Shown piece after piece: positions 1 through 7,768 of a DNA stretch of 48,209 nt. Positions within the stretch are counted from its first letter, which is position 1. Every line of letters starts with the position of its first letter. Origin of the DNA: Bacteroidota bacterium (GTDB lineage Bacteria > Bacteroidota > Ignavibacteria > Kapaibacteriales > UBA2268); the NCBI GenBank assembly GCA_024280675.1, contig JAJRPT010000117.1, positions 1-48,209 on the forward strand, written 5' to 3'. The notes beneath the pieces were generated by a model. That model saw only the letters and a list, made by a program, of their open reading frames with translations, did not search any database and was not told the DNA's origin. The position numbers and the translations under genes were made by a program.

Positions 1-134
1 GAATTCACCTCAAGCCAAATTATTTGGCGGGTGGGTATGGACAATTTACCTATCATTTCAATTACTGGGGACCAACGGCTGTAAACCGTGATACTCACGT
101 CATTGTTAAGAAAATGGATAAAGTAGTTTACTAG
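1..134 (+). CDS. narG: Nitrate reductase alpha subunit NarG, C-terminal end (partial)
   Basis: Only the last 43 codons are in the window, read from position 3 and ending at TAG 132-134. The peptide ends in a Gly-Gly-Tyr-Gly-Gln-Phe and Asn-Tyr-Trp-Gly-Pro pattern followed by a basic tail, as I recall for NarG C-termini. The assignment rests mainly on position: narH starts 49 bp downstream, followed by narJ and narI, the standard order of the membrane-bound respiratory nitrate reductase operon. NarG is the molybdopterin (bis-MGD) catalytic subunit that reduces nitrate to nitrite. Its 5' part lies outside the window, so the catalytic residues cannot be checked. Confidence 0.8.
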   Translation, partial: IHLKPNYLAGGYGQFTYHFNYWGPTAVNRDTHVIVKKMDKVVY

Positions 135-183
135 AAATATTATATAAAAAATTAAAAATAAACAAAGTTTAAAAGGTTTTATT

Positions 184-1740
184 ATGGATATCAAATCGCA
201 AATATCAATGGTCTTTCACCTTGATAAGTGTATTGGGTGTCACACTTGTTCGATTGCATGTAAGAACATCTGGACAGATAGAAAGGGTGCCGAATATATG
301 TGGTGGAATAATGTTGAGACTAAGCCTGGTACAGGTTATCCAACCAAATGGGAAGATCAAGACATCTACCATGGTGGTTGGAAAAAAGACGGCGGAACGC
401 TAAAATTACGTGGAGCTGGCAAGGGCAAAGGGCTTGCAAACATTTTTCATAACCCGAAGTTGCCTATGATCGATGATTATTACGAGCCATTCACCTTTAA
501 ATATCTCGAGCTAATAGAAGCTCCTGCTATGGATGATCAACCGACGGCACGTCCAATATCTCTGATTACTGGAAAGCCAATGGACATTAAAATGGGTCCA
601 AACTGGGATGATGATTTGAGTGGTACGCCAGATTTTGCACGTAATGACGTGAATCTGAAAAAATTAACAGCAAAAGAACAAGAGGCCATGTTCCAACTAG
701 AACAAATGGCATTCTTCTATCTTCCACGAATTTGTAATCATTGTTTGAATCCTGCTTGTGTGGCATCGTGTCCATCGGGTGCGATTTACAAACGTGGTGA
801 GGACGGTATTGTACTCATCAACCAAGACGTGTGCAAGGGTTGGAGAATGTGCGTTACAGCTTGCCCTTATAAAAAAGCATATTATAATTGGAATACGGGC
901 AAGAGTGAAAAATGTATTCTCTGCTACCCGAGACTTGAAAGTGGTCTCGCGCCGGCTTGCATGCACTCTTGTGTTGGGCGAATCCGTTATCTTGGAGTTT
1001 TGCTCTATGATGCCGATAAGATTTTTGACACAGTTGCCTCTTCTGCAAAAGATTCAGACATCATTGCTCGTCAAAAAGAAATGATACTCGACCCATTCGA
1101 CCCAGATGTGATTGCCGAGGCTAAGAAAAATGGAATCTTAGATTCCACCATCAAAGCCGCTCAAGAATCACCCGTGTACAAATTTGTAAAAGAATGGGAT
1201 TTGGCTCTGCCACTTCACCCTGAGTTTGGAACATTACCGATGTTGTTCTATGTTCCGCCAATGCTACCTGTGATGGCATCTATCACCGATGTTGATAATA
1301 CCGAATTAGCTAAGAAAATGGATTCAAAGAGCAAGTTCTGGGATGACAAATGGTTATATGACACAACTACAAAAGAAATATTCGGCTCGATTGAAGACGC
1401 ACGTTTCCCACTCGAATACATGGCTAATTTGTTTACCGCAGGCGATGTCACTATTATAAGAGACGTAATCAAAAAGCTCATGTCAATTCGTATCTACCGA
1501 AGATGGAAAACAGTTGGTGATATTTCCGAAGCAAAGGCAATGGAAGCACTCAAAGAAGTGAATTTCACAGTAGAAGAAGTTGAAGCCTCATATTATTTAA
1601 CATCATTGGCTAAATTTGGAGACAGATTCGTAATTCCTCCAGCTCATCGTGAGCAAGCCATTGAGATGCTTGATAACACAGGTGACGCAAAAGGTTCTAT
1701 GGGCTTTGGTACAAAAATTACTCCTGCAAGGGGTGCATAA
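184..1740 (+). CDS. narH: Respiratory nitrate reductase beta subunit (4 Fe-S clusters)
   Basis: A 518-residue electron-transfer subunit that passes electrons from NarI heme to NarG. Four cysteine groups are visible: C16/C19/C22/C26, C184/C187/C192/C196, C217/W220/C223/C227 and C244/C247/C259/C263. Trp220 replaces a cysteine in the third group, which is the NarH hallmark of the [3Fe-4S] cluster; the other groups bind [4Fe-4S] clusters. Length and cysteine spacing match the family closely. There is no signal peptide, as expected for the cytoplasmic-facing NarGHI enzyme. The ATG at 184 places the first cysteine group at residue 16, as in other NarH proteins. It follows narG by 49 bp, and narJ begins 2 bp after its stop. 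Confidence 0.97.
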   Translation: MDIKSQISMVFHLDKCIGCHTCSIACKNIWTDRKGAEYMWWNNVETKPGTGYPTKWEDQDIYHGGWKKDGGTLKLRGAGKGKGLANIFHNPKLPMIDDYYEPFTFKYLELIEAPAMDDQPTARPISLITGKPMDIKMGPNWDDDLSGTPDFARNDVNLKKLTAKEQEAMFQLEQMAFFYLPRICNHCLNPACVASCPSGAIYKRGEDGIVLINQDVCKGWRMCVTACPYKKAYYNWNTGKSEKCILCYPRLESGLAPACMHSCVGRIRYLGVLLYDADKIFDTVASSAKDSDIIARQKEMILDPFDPDVIAEAKKNGILDSTIKAAQESPVYKFVKEWDLALPLHPEFGTLPMLFYVPPMLPVMASITDVDNTELAKKMDSKSKFWDDKWLYDTTTKEIFGSIEDARFPLEYMANLFTAGDVTIIRDVIKKLMSIRIYRRWKTVGDISEAKAMEALKEVNFTVEEVEASYYLTSLAKFGDRFVIPPAHREQAIEMLDNTGDAKGSMGFGTKITPARGA

Positions 1741-1742
1741 CG

Positions 1743-2411
1743 ATGGTAAATTATTCTCATTATGAATTATTATCAGTACTGTTTGCTTTTCCAAAAGAGG
1801 GTTTTACAGGCTATGTTCTGAAGGTACAAGATTTCTTACTTGAACATTATCCCGAATGTGCAAAGGAACTAGAAGACTTTGTTGATTATGTTCAGAAAAA
1901 TAATCTACTCGATCAGCAAGAGATTTACGTAAGATCATTTGAAGTTCAAGCAATAACAACGATTGACCTTGGGTATGTACTCTTTGGTGAGGATTACAAA
2001 CGTGGAGCATTGCTAGTCAATCTTAATCGTGAGATGAGAGAGGCTGGCATTGACACAAATGGCGAGCTCTCGGACCATCTTCCATTTGTACTCGAACTTA
2101 TTTCCAAAATAGAGGACGATGAGTTCAGAGCAGAGTTGGTCAAAAGAATACTAGCTCCTGCTGTGAAGCTCATCATTGACGAGTTTGGAGAAAAGAAAAT
2201 GGAATACAAGACCAAGTTCTACAAAAAACAGTATAAAACCATAATCGATTCCTCAGATGAGTACAAGATGATTTACTTGAACGCACTTAACACTTTCTAC
2301 AAAATTCTGAAAATAGATTTTGACATCAAAAATGATATTGTGAGCCTCAACTCCAGCGATTTTTTGAAGTCAGTCAATTCGGAACTGGCAATGGAAAGTG
2401 ACAACATTTAA
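1743..2411 (+). CDS. narJ: Nitrate reductase assembly chaperone (delta subunit)
   Basis: A 222-residue, acidic, probably all-helical protein of the NarJ/TorD chaperone family, which helps insert the molybdenum cofactor into apo-NarG before it docks on NarI. Features typical of the family include the N-terminal stretch with Leu-Leu-Ser-Val-Leu-Phe-Ala-Phe-Pro near residues 8-16 and the Asp-His-Leu-Pro segment near residue 112, where many NarJ proteins have the conserved D-x-L-P-x-x-L-E. The assignment is strongly supported by its place between narH (2 bp upstream) and narI (38 bp downstream). No metal-binding motif or membrane segment is present, as expected for a cytoplasmic chaperone. Confidence 0.93.
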   Translation: MVNYSHYELLSVLFAFPKEGFTGYVLKVQDFLLEHYPECAKELEDFVDYVQKNNLLDQQEIYVRSFEVQAITTIDLGYVLFGEDYKRGALLVNLNREMREAGIDTNGELSDHLPFVLELISKIEDDEFRAELVKRILAPAVKLIIDEFGEKKMEYKTKFYKKQYKTIIDSSDEYKMIYLNALNTFYKILKIDFDIKNDIVSLNSSDFLKSVNSELAMESDNI

Positions 2412-2449
2412 TTAAAGCAAAATAAAATATAATAAAAATAGGTCGTATC

Positions 2450-3178
2450 ATGAATATACTTGATAATTTTTTCTTCGTAGCATTGCCCTATATGGCAATA
2501 CCAATATTTCTTATAGGGACAATAATACGTTATAGAAATAGGAAATTTAGTGTAAGCTCCTTGTCTTCACAATTTCTCGAAAGTGGTTCTTTGTTCTGGG
2601 GATCGGTGACATTTCACATCGGTGTAATATTGCTCTTTTTTGGACATTTAATCGCATTCTTATTCCCAGAAACATTACTTGGCTTCAACGCCCAGCCAAT
2701 GCGTTTGCTCATAATTGAAATCAGTGCCTTCTCGGCTGGATTATTAATGCTCTTCGGTCTTGTCAGGCTTCTATTCCGCCGTATGACCAACGAAAGAGTT
2801 CAAATAGTGACCACAAAAATGGACATTTTCATTGAGCTATTAATCATCGTGCAAGTAATTCTTGGGCTTTGTATTGCATACTTCAATACTTGGGGATCTT
2901 CTTGGTTTGCCTCTTCGATTACTCCATATTTGAATTCATTGTTCTTGCTCAACCCTGATATTTCCTCAGTTAGTGCAATGCCATGGCTACTCAAATGGCA
3001 TATTATTGGAGCTTACTTAATACTCATAATGTTTCCATTCTCACGCCTAATCCACGTTCTTGTAATGCCATTGCATTATCTAGGGCGACCATACCAGCGT
3101 GTACTTTGGAATTGGGATAGGAGCGAAGTTAGAAACCCTAATGCGGTATGGGAGAAGCAGAGACCGAATAATAATTAA
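2450..3178 (+). CDS. narI: Respiratory nitrate reductase gamma subunit (cytochrome b)
   Basis: A 242-residue integral membrane protein with about five hydrophobic helices. It oxidises quinol and feeds electrons through two b hemes to NarH. Candidate heme ligands are visible as pairs: H56 and H66 in the second helix, and H184 and H202 in the last helices. This is essentially the same spacing as the established ligands of Escherichia coli NarI. It is the last gene of the narGHJI unit and is followed by an AT-rich hairpin and a 200-bp gap before the transporter genes. Confidence 0.96.
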   Translation: MNILDNFFFVALPYMAIPIFLIGTIIRYRNRKFSVSSLSSQFLESGSLFWGSVTFHIGVILLFFGHLIAFLFPETLLGFNAQPMRLLIIEISAFSAGLLMLFGLVRLLFRRMTNERVQIVTTKMDIFIELLIIVQVILGLCIAYFNTWGSSWFASSITPYLNSLFLLNPDISSVSAMPWLLKWHIIGAYLILIMFPFSRLIHVLVMPLHYLGRPYQRVLWNWDRSEVRNPNAVWEKQRPNNN

Positions 3179-3186
3179 CATTCTAT

Positions 3187-3212
3187 AATAAAAGACATTT
3201 AACTCTTTTATT
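3187..3212 (+). terminator. Possible AT-rich terminator hairpin after narI
   Basis: A perfect 9-bp inverted repeat (AATAAAAGA at 3187-3195 and its complement at 3204-3212) with an 8-nt loop begins 8 bp after the narI stop. The stem is almost entirely A-T and no clean T-run follows, so termination efficiency is doubtful. The remaining gap 3213-3378 is AT-rich and holds no open frame and no regulatory site I can identify with confidence. Confidence 0.35.
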
Positions 3213-3378
3213 AAATAATAATTTATTATATTGCAAGTGTCAGAGTAACGAGTCTGAATAAAGCGATTATTTATTTGGTACAAAGTTAAACTGACAAACA
3301 AGATAAACTCTAAATATAGTAAATACGGAAAATACATTTTCGAAATATTATTAACTAATTGTTTGGAATAACTATAGA

Positions 3379-4929
3379 ATGAAAAAACCAGAACTGCTAG
3401 ATTTCGCTCAAGAACGCATCCGGGTATTGCATTTCACTTGGATTGCATTCTTTATCACTTTCTATGTGTGGTTCAACATGGCACCACTTGCCACCACCAT
3501 GCTACGTGACATGGAGTGGCTAACCAGAGAACACATTAAAATCTTAGCTATATGTAATGTTGCCCTAACCATACCAGCTCGTATTGTGATAGGTGCACTG
3601 ATTGACAAATATGGTTCTCGTGTGGTATTTTCTGGACTCATGATATTTTCTGCAATTCCTGCATTCTTCTTTGCATTTGGTGACACTTTCATGCAGTTGC
3701 TCATCTCAAGATTAGTCTTGGGTACAGTTGGTGCTGGATTTGTAATTGGAATAAGAATGGTATCTCAGTGGTTTCCACCAAAAATCATTGGGAGAGCAGA
3801 AGGGTTTTACGCAGGATGGGGTAACTTTGGTTCTGCATTTGCGGCCATGACACTTCCTTGGATAGGGATTTCATTTTTCGGAGAAACATTAGGTATCGAG
3901 CATGGCTGGAGATGGGCACTTGCATTCAACGGTGCTATATCATTAATTTATGGAGTCATGTATCTTTTCCTAGTAAAAGATTTGCCAGACGGCAGGAAAT
4001 TCGTTGGCAACAAAAAAGCTGCCCCGATGACTGTCTCCTCTTATGGCGATTTGGTTCAATACTTAGTCTGGTCAATTCCGCTTGTTGGAGCGATGGCAAT
4101 TCTAACATGGAGGATTAGTGGCGTACAAATTGACGGCGAACCCGTTCTTTCTGCCACAGTCACCACTATCATATACGTAGTTTTAGCACTCGTCTATATT
4201 GCACACGTTTTCAAGACATTACAAATAAACCTACCAATCCTCAAAAAAGGCGTACCAGACAGTGATAAATACCACTGGGGTAGTGTTGCGGCTTTGAACA
4301 GTACATATTTTGCAAATTTTGGTGCAGAACTTGCCGTAGTATCAATGTTGCCAATGTTTTTTGAATCTACATTCCGAACGCTTACCGGTGCCGATGGCTC
4401 GATAATAATGACGGCCACAATGGCTGGACTAATTGCAGCATCATTTGCATTTGTGAATCTCTTTGCACGTCCTCTGGGCGGTTTACTTTCCGACAAAATG
4501 CAGAGCAGAAAGAAAACCATGCTTATTTACATGGTCGGAATAACTGCAGGTTTCCTACTAATGGCAAACATTGCCACGCCCGCACCAGACGGAGGCATAA
4601 TGCCAATGTTCGATGGCATGTGGTGGTTAGTGGTTGCTGTTATGATTACTATATTCTGTTCTATCTTTGTCCAAGGTGCCGAAGGTGCAACATTTGCAGT
4701 AATCCCAATGATTAAGAAAAACATGACAGGTCAAATTGCTGGTATGGCGGGAGCCTATGGTAATGTTGGAGCTGTGGTGTATCTCGTAATTTTCTCGCTT
4801 GTAGACTCAATTACTTTCTTTTATATTATTTCAGCTGGAGCGGCCATCAGCTTCATATACTGTTTTATATGCTTAGAAGAGCCGGAGGGTTCATTCGACG
4901 AGGAGTTGGATCTCTCACATCATGATTGA
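3379..4929 (+). CDS. narK: NarK-type nitrate/nitrite MFS transporter (first copy)
   Basis: A 516-residue polytopic protein of the major facilitator superfamily with about 12 transmembrane segments. Two glycine-rich signatures mark the nitrate/nitrite porter family: a Gly-Trp-Gly-Asn-Phe-Gly segment near residue 145 and an Ala-Gly-Ala-Tyr-Gly-Asn-Val-Gly segment near residue 455. It probably imports nitrate for NarGHI or exchanges nitrate for nitrite. The protein is longer than the usual 450-470 residues; the extra length lies in the central region between the two six-helix halves, where two additional hydrophobic stretches appear around residues 225-275. A second NarK follows 70 bp downstream. 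Which copy is the proton symporter and which the antiporter cannot be told by eye. Confidence 0.92.
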   Translation: MKKPELLDFAQERIRVLHFTWIAFFITFYVWFNMAPLATTMLRDMEWLTREHIKILAICNVALTIPARIVIGALIDKYGSRVVFSGLMIFSAIPAFFFAFGDTFMQLLISRLVLGTVGAGFVIGIRMVSQWFPPKIIGRAEGFYAGWGNFGSAFAAMTLPWIGISFFGETLGIEHGWRWALAFNGAISLIYGVMYLFLVKDLPDGRKFVGNKKAAPMTVSSYGDLVQYLVWSIPLVGAMAILTWRISGVQIDGEPVLSATVTTIIYVVLALVYIAHVFKTLQINLPILKKGVPDSDKYHWGSVAALNSTYFANFGAELAVVSMLPMFFESTFRTLTGADGSIIMTATMAGLIAASFAFVNLFARPLGGLLSDKMQSRKKTMLIYMVGITAGFLLMANIATPAPDGGIMPMFDGMWWLVVAVMITIFCSIFVQGAEGATFAVIPMIKKNMTGQIAGMAGAYGNVGAVVYLVIFSLVDSITFFYIISAGAAISFIYCFICLEEPEGSFDEELDLSHHD

Positions 4930-4999
4930 TGTGATTTGTCCAGCGATTAAGTAAAAAAGAAGATTAGTTTTTTTTTAATTAATATAAAGACCTAAATAT

Positions 5000-6604
5000 A
5001 TGAGTGTAAACATAAAAGACTGGAATGTAGAGGACGAAGGCTTTTGGAAATCCACGGGGAAGAAAATAGCCAACAAAAACCTCTCTAGTTCTATTCCAGC
5101 ACTATTGCTCGCATTTTCTGTATGGATTATGTGGGGTGTATTGGCAAAATACATGAAGGAATTTGGCTTCAGCTTTGGTATGCTAGACGGATTGACACCA
5201 GGAAGCCCTGAGTATATAGAGATGCTCAAAGAAATAAACAGTCTCTATTACACATTGCCGGCGATTGCTGGTTTGTCGGGTGCGACTCTTCGCTTGCCCA
5301 ACACATTCTTGATTGCCCTTGGTGGCGGTAGAAATGTTGTATTTATCACAACCACTCTACTCATTATTCCAGCTGTTGGTACTGGTATTGCACTAAGCGA
5401 CATCAACACCTCTTATTTCTTCTTTGCTGTGATGGCACTGCTTTCGGGGTTTGGAGGTGGAAACTTCTCGTCTTCGATGAGCAACATTTCTTTCTTTTTC
5501 CCTAAGAAAGTACAAGGCTATTCTCTTGGCATGAATGCTGGACTTGGTAATTTTGGTGTTGGTGTGATGCAGAAAGTCATTCCAATGGTAGTTGGATTTT
5601 CAATATTTGGTGGAACCGCTGGCTCGATTGCAACGGCAAAAGGTGCTACATTCGAAGGCTTGCAGAATGCGGCTTGGGTTTGGGTTCCTCTGATTGCTCT
5701 TGCTGCCATATCGGCATTCTTCAGAATGAATAATGTATCTACTGGTACTCCTTCGCTTCCTAGTTTTAGCAAAGGATTGTCTAAGACACTTTACATGGTT
5801 GGACTCGGATTATCTGCGGCGGCCGTTGGTGCATACTTGTTGATTGGAGTTGGACTCTCAATGTGGCTTGTACTTCCGCTTGTGATTATTCTGGCTGTGC
5901 TATTGATGAAATATGCTACACCTACTGAAATAAAAGAAAACCTCAACAAGCAGTTTTCTATACTAACCGACAAGCACAACTGGATAATGACAATTATCTA
6001 CATTATGACATTTGGTTCTTTCATTGGTTTTTCAATGGTATTTCCAAAGCTGGCACAAGACATATTTGTTTATTCCAATCCAAATGATCCAAACTGGATT
6101 AATCCAAATGCGCCAAATATTATGCTTTGGGCATTCCTGGGTCCGGTGATTGGAGCTTTGATTCGGCCACTCGGAGGTATACTTTCTGACAAGATAAACA
6201 GTGGTGCAAAGGTAACGATGTGGAGTACAATATTCCAAATAATCGCAGTTTTAGGAGTTGCATATTTTGTAATTGAAGCAAGAAATGTAGCTACACCTGA
6301 GGATTATTGGTGGCCATTCTTCTTCATGTTCATGGTATTATTTATGACCACAGGTATTAGCAATGGTTCTACTTTTAGATCTATCCCTTTTATTTTCTCA
6401 AAAGAGAAAGCGGGACCGGTTCTTGGTTGGACTTCAGCCGTTGCAGCATACGGAGCTTTTGTAATTCCAAGAGTGTTTGGCCAACAAGTAAAAGCTGGAA
6501 CTCCTGAGCTTGCACTTTATGGCTTTGCGGTTTACTATGTGATTTGCCTTGTGCTCAACTGGTGGTATTATCAAGGACCAAAAAGAGAGTTTGACAATCC
6601 GTAG
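5000..6604 (+). CDS. narK: NarK-type nitrate/nitrite MFS transporter (second copy)
   Basis: A 534-residue polytopic MFS protein, clearly of the NarK family but diverged from the copy just upstream. The first signature is present as Asn-Ala-Gly-Leu-Gly-Asn-Phe-Gly-Val-Gly near residue 178. The second is altered to a Gly-Trp-Thr-Ser-Ala-Val-Ala-Ala-Tyr-Gly context near residue 475 and lacks the Asn of the usual Gly-Asn-x-Gly. About 50 residues precede the first hydrophobic segment, and the central loop is also enlarged. Tandem NarK genes with different signatures usually have different modes (nitrate/H+ symport and nitrate/nitrite antiport). It ends the nitrate block; the Moco leader follows. 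Confidence 0.9.
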   Translation: MSVNIKDWNVEDEGFWKSTGKKIANKNLSSSIPALLLAFSVWIMWGVLAKYMKEFGFSFGMLDGLTPGSPEYIEMLKEINSLYYTLPAIAGLSGATLRLPNTFLIALGGGRNVVFITTTLLIIPAVGTGIALSDINTSYFFFAVMALLSGFGGGNFSSSMSNISFFFPKKVQGYSLGMNAGLGNFGVGVMQKVIPMVVGFSIFGGTAGSIATAKGATFEGLQNAAWVWVPLIALAAISAFFRMNNVSTGTPSLPSFSKGLSKTLYMVGLGLSAAAVGAYLLIGVGLSMWLVLPLVIILAVLLMKYATPTEIKENLNKQFSILTDKHNWIMTIIYIMTFGSFIGFSMVFPKLAQDIFVYSNPNDPNWINPNAPNIMLWAFLGPVIGALIRPLGGILSDKINSGAKVTMWSTIFQIIAVLGVAYFVIEARNVATPEDYWWPFFFMFMVLFMTTGISNGSTFRSIPFIFSKEKAGPVLGWTSAVAAYGAFVIPRVFGQQVKAGTPELALYGFAVYYVICLVLNWWYYQGPKREFDNP

Positions 6605-6638
6605 CTGACCCCTCACACTGGTGAGTATAAATTGTTCT

Positions 6639-6667
6639 TTTGATTGAAATAAATTAGCTATATTTGC
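6639..6667 (+). promoter_or_regulatory. Candidate Bacteroidota-type promoter of the Moco leader
   Basis: TATATTTGC at 6659-6667 is an exact match to the Bacteroidota -7 consensus TAnnTTTG(Y). A TTTG lies at 6639-6642, 16 bp upstream, slightly short of the usual 19-20 bp to the -33 element. Transcription would begin around 6672-6676, exactly where the first strand of the proposed aptamer stem starts. That agreement is the main reason to believe the site. Confidence 0.45.
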
Positions 6668-6672
6668 TAATA

Positions 6673-6806
6673 ATCTCCGAGCTGGTGAGTGCTAAGTTGC
6701 AGTGATTTGTTTTATAATACAAGACACAAGTGCAATAAGTTTCATTAGCCGATAGGGGTGATGCGATGGAAACGTCCCACCCTGCCAAACTTGCAAAGGA
6801 GATGAG
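6673..6806 (+). promoter_or_regulatory. Candidate molybdenum-cofactor-type riboswitch aptamer
   Basis: A structured leader RNA lies ahead of a complete Moco-biosynthesis operon. A closing stem P1 pairs 6673-6678 (ATCTCC) with 6798-6803 (GGAGAT). One internal arm pairs 6691-6695 with 6745-6749, then 6697-6704 with 6725-6735 (with a small bulge). A second arm pairs 6756-6760 (GGGTG) with 6778-6782 (CACCC) and encloses a GGAAAC loop. The CTCCGAGC start, GCCGA joint, GAAAC loop and AAAGGAG end resemble my memory of the Moco RNA motif (Rfam RF01055), which classically sits before moaA operons. I could not align it to the covariance model. The family name is therefore an inference; that this is a structured cis-regulatory RNA is well supported by the adjoining terminator. 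Confidence 0.6.
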
Positions 6807-6869
6807 TGTTAAATATTAAGAAAGTGAACTGTCATGTTGCTAAAATGACTTTGTTTTCTTAAATCATTG

Positions 6870-6906
6870 CCTCATCCTTTTTTTTATAAGGATGAGGTTT
6901 TTTTTT
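6870..6906 (+). terminator. Intrinsic terminator within the Moco operon leader
   Basis: A perfect 10-bp stem (CCTCATCCTT 6870-6879 with AAGGATGAGG 6888-6897), an 8-nt T-rich loop and a run of nine Ts at 6898-6906. It lies 20 bp before the first operon gene, so it must be controlled if the operon is to be expressed. Its 5' arm can alternatively pair with the 3' end of the upstream aptamer (6795-6806), which gives a terminator/antiterminator switch. Confidence 0.88.
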
Positions 6907-6926
6907 AAATAAAATGGGACAAGAAT

Positions 6927-7238
6927 ATGAAAGATAAAATTCCGCCTAGATATTTTCGAGTAAAAGAAAAATATCCAGAAGTGATGAATGCCTACGAAGA
7001 AATGGGAAAGGCTGTTCACGAGTCTGGTCCATTGGACGAAAAGACCCGTGCCTTAATTAAACTTGCAATATCCACTGGAGCAGGACTCGAAGGAGCTGTT
7101 GCTTCTCACTCAAGAAAAGCAAGCTCTGCCGGTGCTAGCATCGAGGAAATAAAACACGTGGCATTGCTTTCGCTCCCAACAGTTGGATTTCCACAAATGA
7201 TGGCAACTCTAAAAGTCATCGAAGAATTGGAAGGGTAA
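6927..7238 (+). CDS. Carboxymuconolactone decarboxylase / AhpD-like family protein
   Basis: A 103-residue helical protein of the CMD/AhpD fold. Recognisable family features are the pattern Leu-Asp-Glu-Lys-Thr-Arg-Ala-Leu-Ile-Lys-Leu-Ala near residues 36-47, the His-Ser-Arg-Lys-Ala helix near 61-65 and the Ala-Gly-Ala-Ser-x-Glu-Glu-Ile segment near 68-75. The AhpD redox Cys-x-x-Cys is absent: its place before the His is taken by Gly-Ala-Val-Ala-Ser, so a peroxidase-reductase role is unlikely. It is the first gene behind the riboswitch and terminator and is followed after 7 bp by the CHR transporter, so it is presumably expressed with Moco synthesis. Its function there is unknown. Confidence 0.8.
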   Translation: MKDKIPPRYFRVKEKYPEVMNAYEEMGKAVHESGPLDEKTRALIKLAISTGAGLEGAVASHSRKASSAGASIEEIKHVALLSLPTVGFPQMMATLKVIEELEG

Positions 7239-7245
7239 AGGAAAT

Positions 7246-7764
7246 ATGCTTTATCTTGATTTATTTCTAGCATTTTTGAGGGTTGGATCATTTTCTTTTG
7301 GTGGTGCATATTCTCTGATTCCATTGATTGAAAAAGAGGCTGTGCAAAACTACGGCTGGCTCACACACGAAGAGTTCTTAAAAGTGCTGGCAATGGTAGA
7401 GGTTTTCCCCGGTGCAATTTCTATCAAATTTGCTACATACACCGGCTACAAGGCTGGTGGAATATTGGGTGCCATCGTCGCCAATCTTGGAAACATGGCA
7501 GTTCCAGCCATTGTCATAATGGTAGCCGCATATTTTTATTCTCAGTATTCAAAGAATGAAACTATTATGAAAATATTTAAAGGGGTGAAGTTTGCAGTAA
7601 TTGGGATGATAGTTGCCATCATGTTCCAGTATGCCACGAGAATGCCTTTGGAATGGAAGACTGCACTTCTGATGATAATCGGAGCAGCACTTATTATATT
7701 TTTCAAGCTACATCCAGCTTTTGTTGTTGGAATTGCAGCACTTATTGCATTATTAATATTATAA
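7246..7764 (+). CDS. One-domain CHR (chromate/oxyanion) transporter
   Basis: A 172-residue membrane protein of the chromate ion transporter family in its short, single-domain form. It has about five hydrophobic segments. The family signature is visible near the start as Gly-Ser-Phe-Ser-Phe-Gly-Gly-Ala-Tyr followed by Leu-Ile-Pro-Leu-Ile-Glu, and again in a Phe-Pro-Gly-Ala segment near residue 58 followed by a Thr-Gly-Tyr-Lys-Ala-Gly-Gly motif. Short CHR proteins usually occur as adjacent pairs; only one is present here. Chromate and sulfate are the known substrates of the family. Its place between a riboswitch and moaA, 4 bp before moaA, suggests molybdate or another oxyanion linked to Moco, but that is inference. 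Confidence 0.85.
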   Translation: MLYLDLFLAFLRVGSFSFGGAYSLIPLIEKEAVQNYGWLTHEEFLKVLAMVEVFPGAISIKFATYTGYKAGGILGAIVANLGNMAVPAIVIMVAAYFYSQYSKNETIMKIFKGVKFAVIGMIVAIMFQYATRMPLEWKTALLMIIGAALIIFFKLHPAFVVGIAALIALLIL

Positions 7765-7768
7765 TCTT

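Noticed and set aside
6612..6625. Terminator after the second narK
   Set aside because: A 5-bp CTCAC/GTGAG hairpin is present but has no T-run; too weak to list.
6673..6806. Cobalamin or TPP riboswitch
   Set aside because: I cannot find the B12 box (GCCACTG type) or the TPP CTGAGA/ACCTGA elements, and the downstream genes are for Moco.
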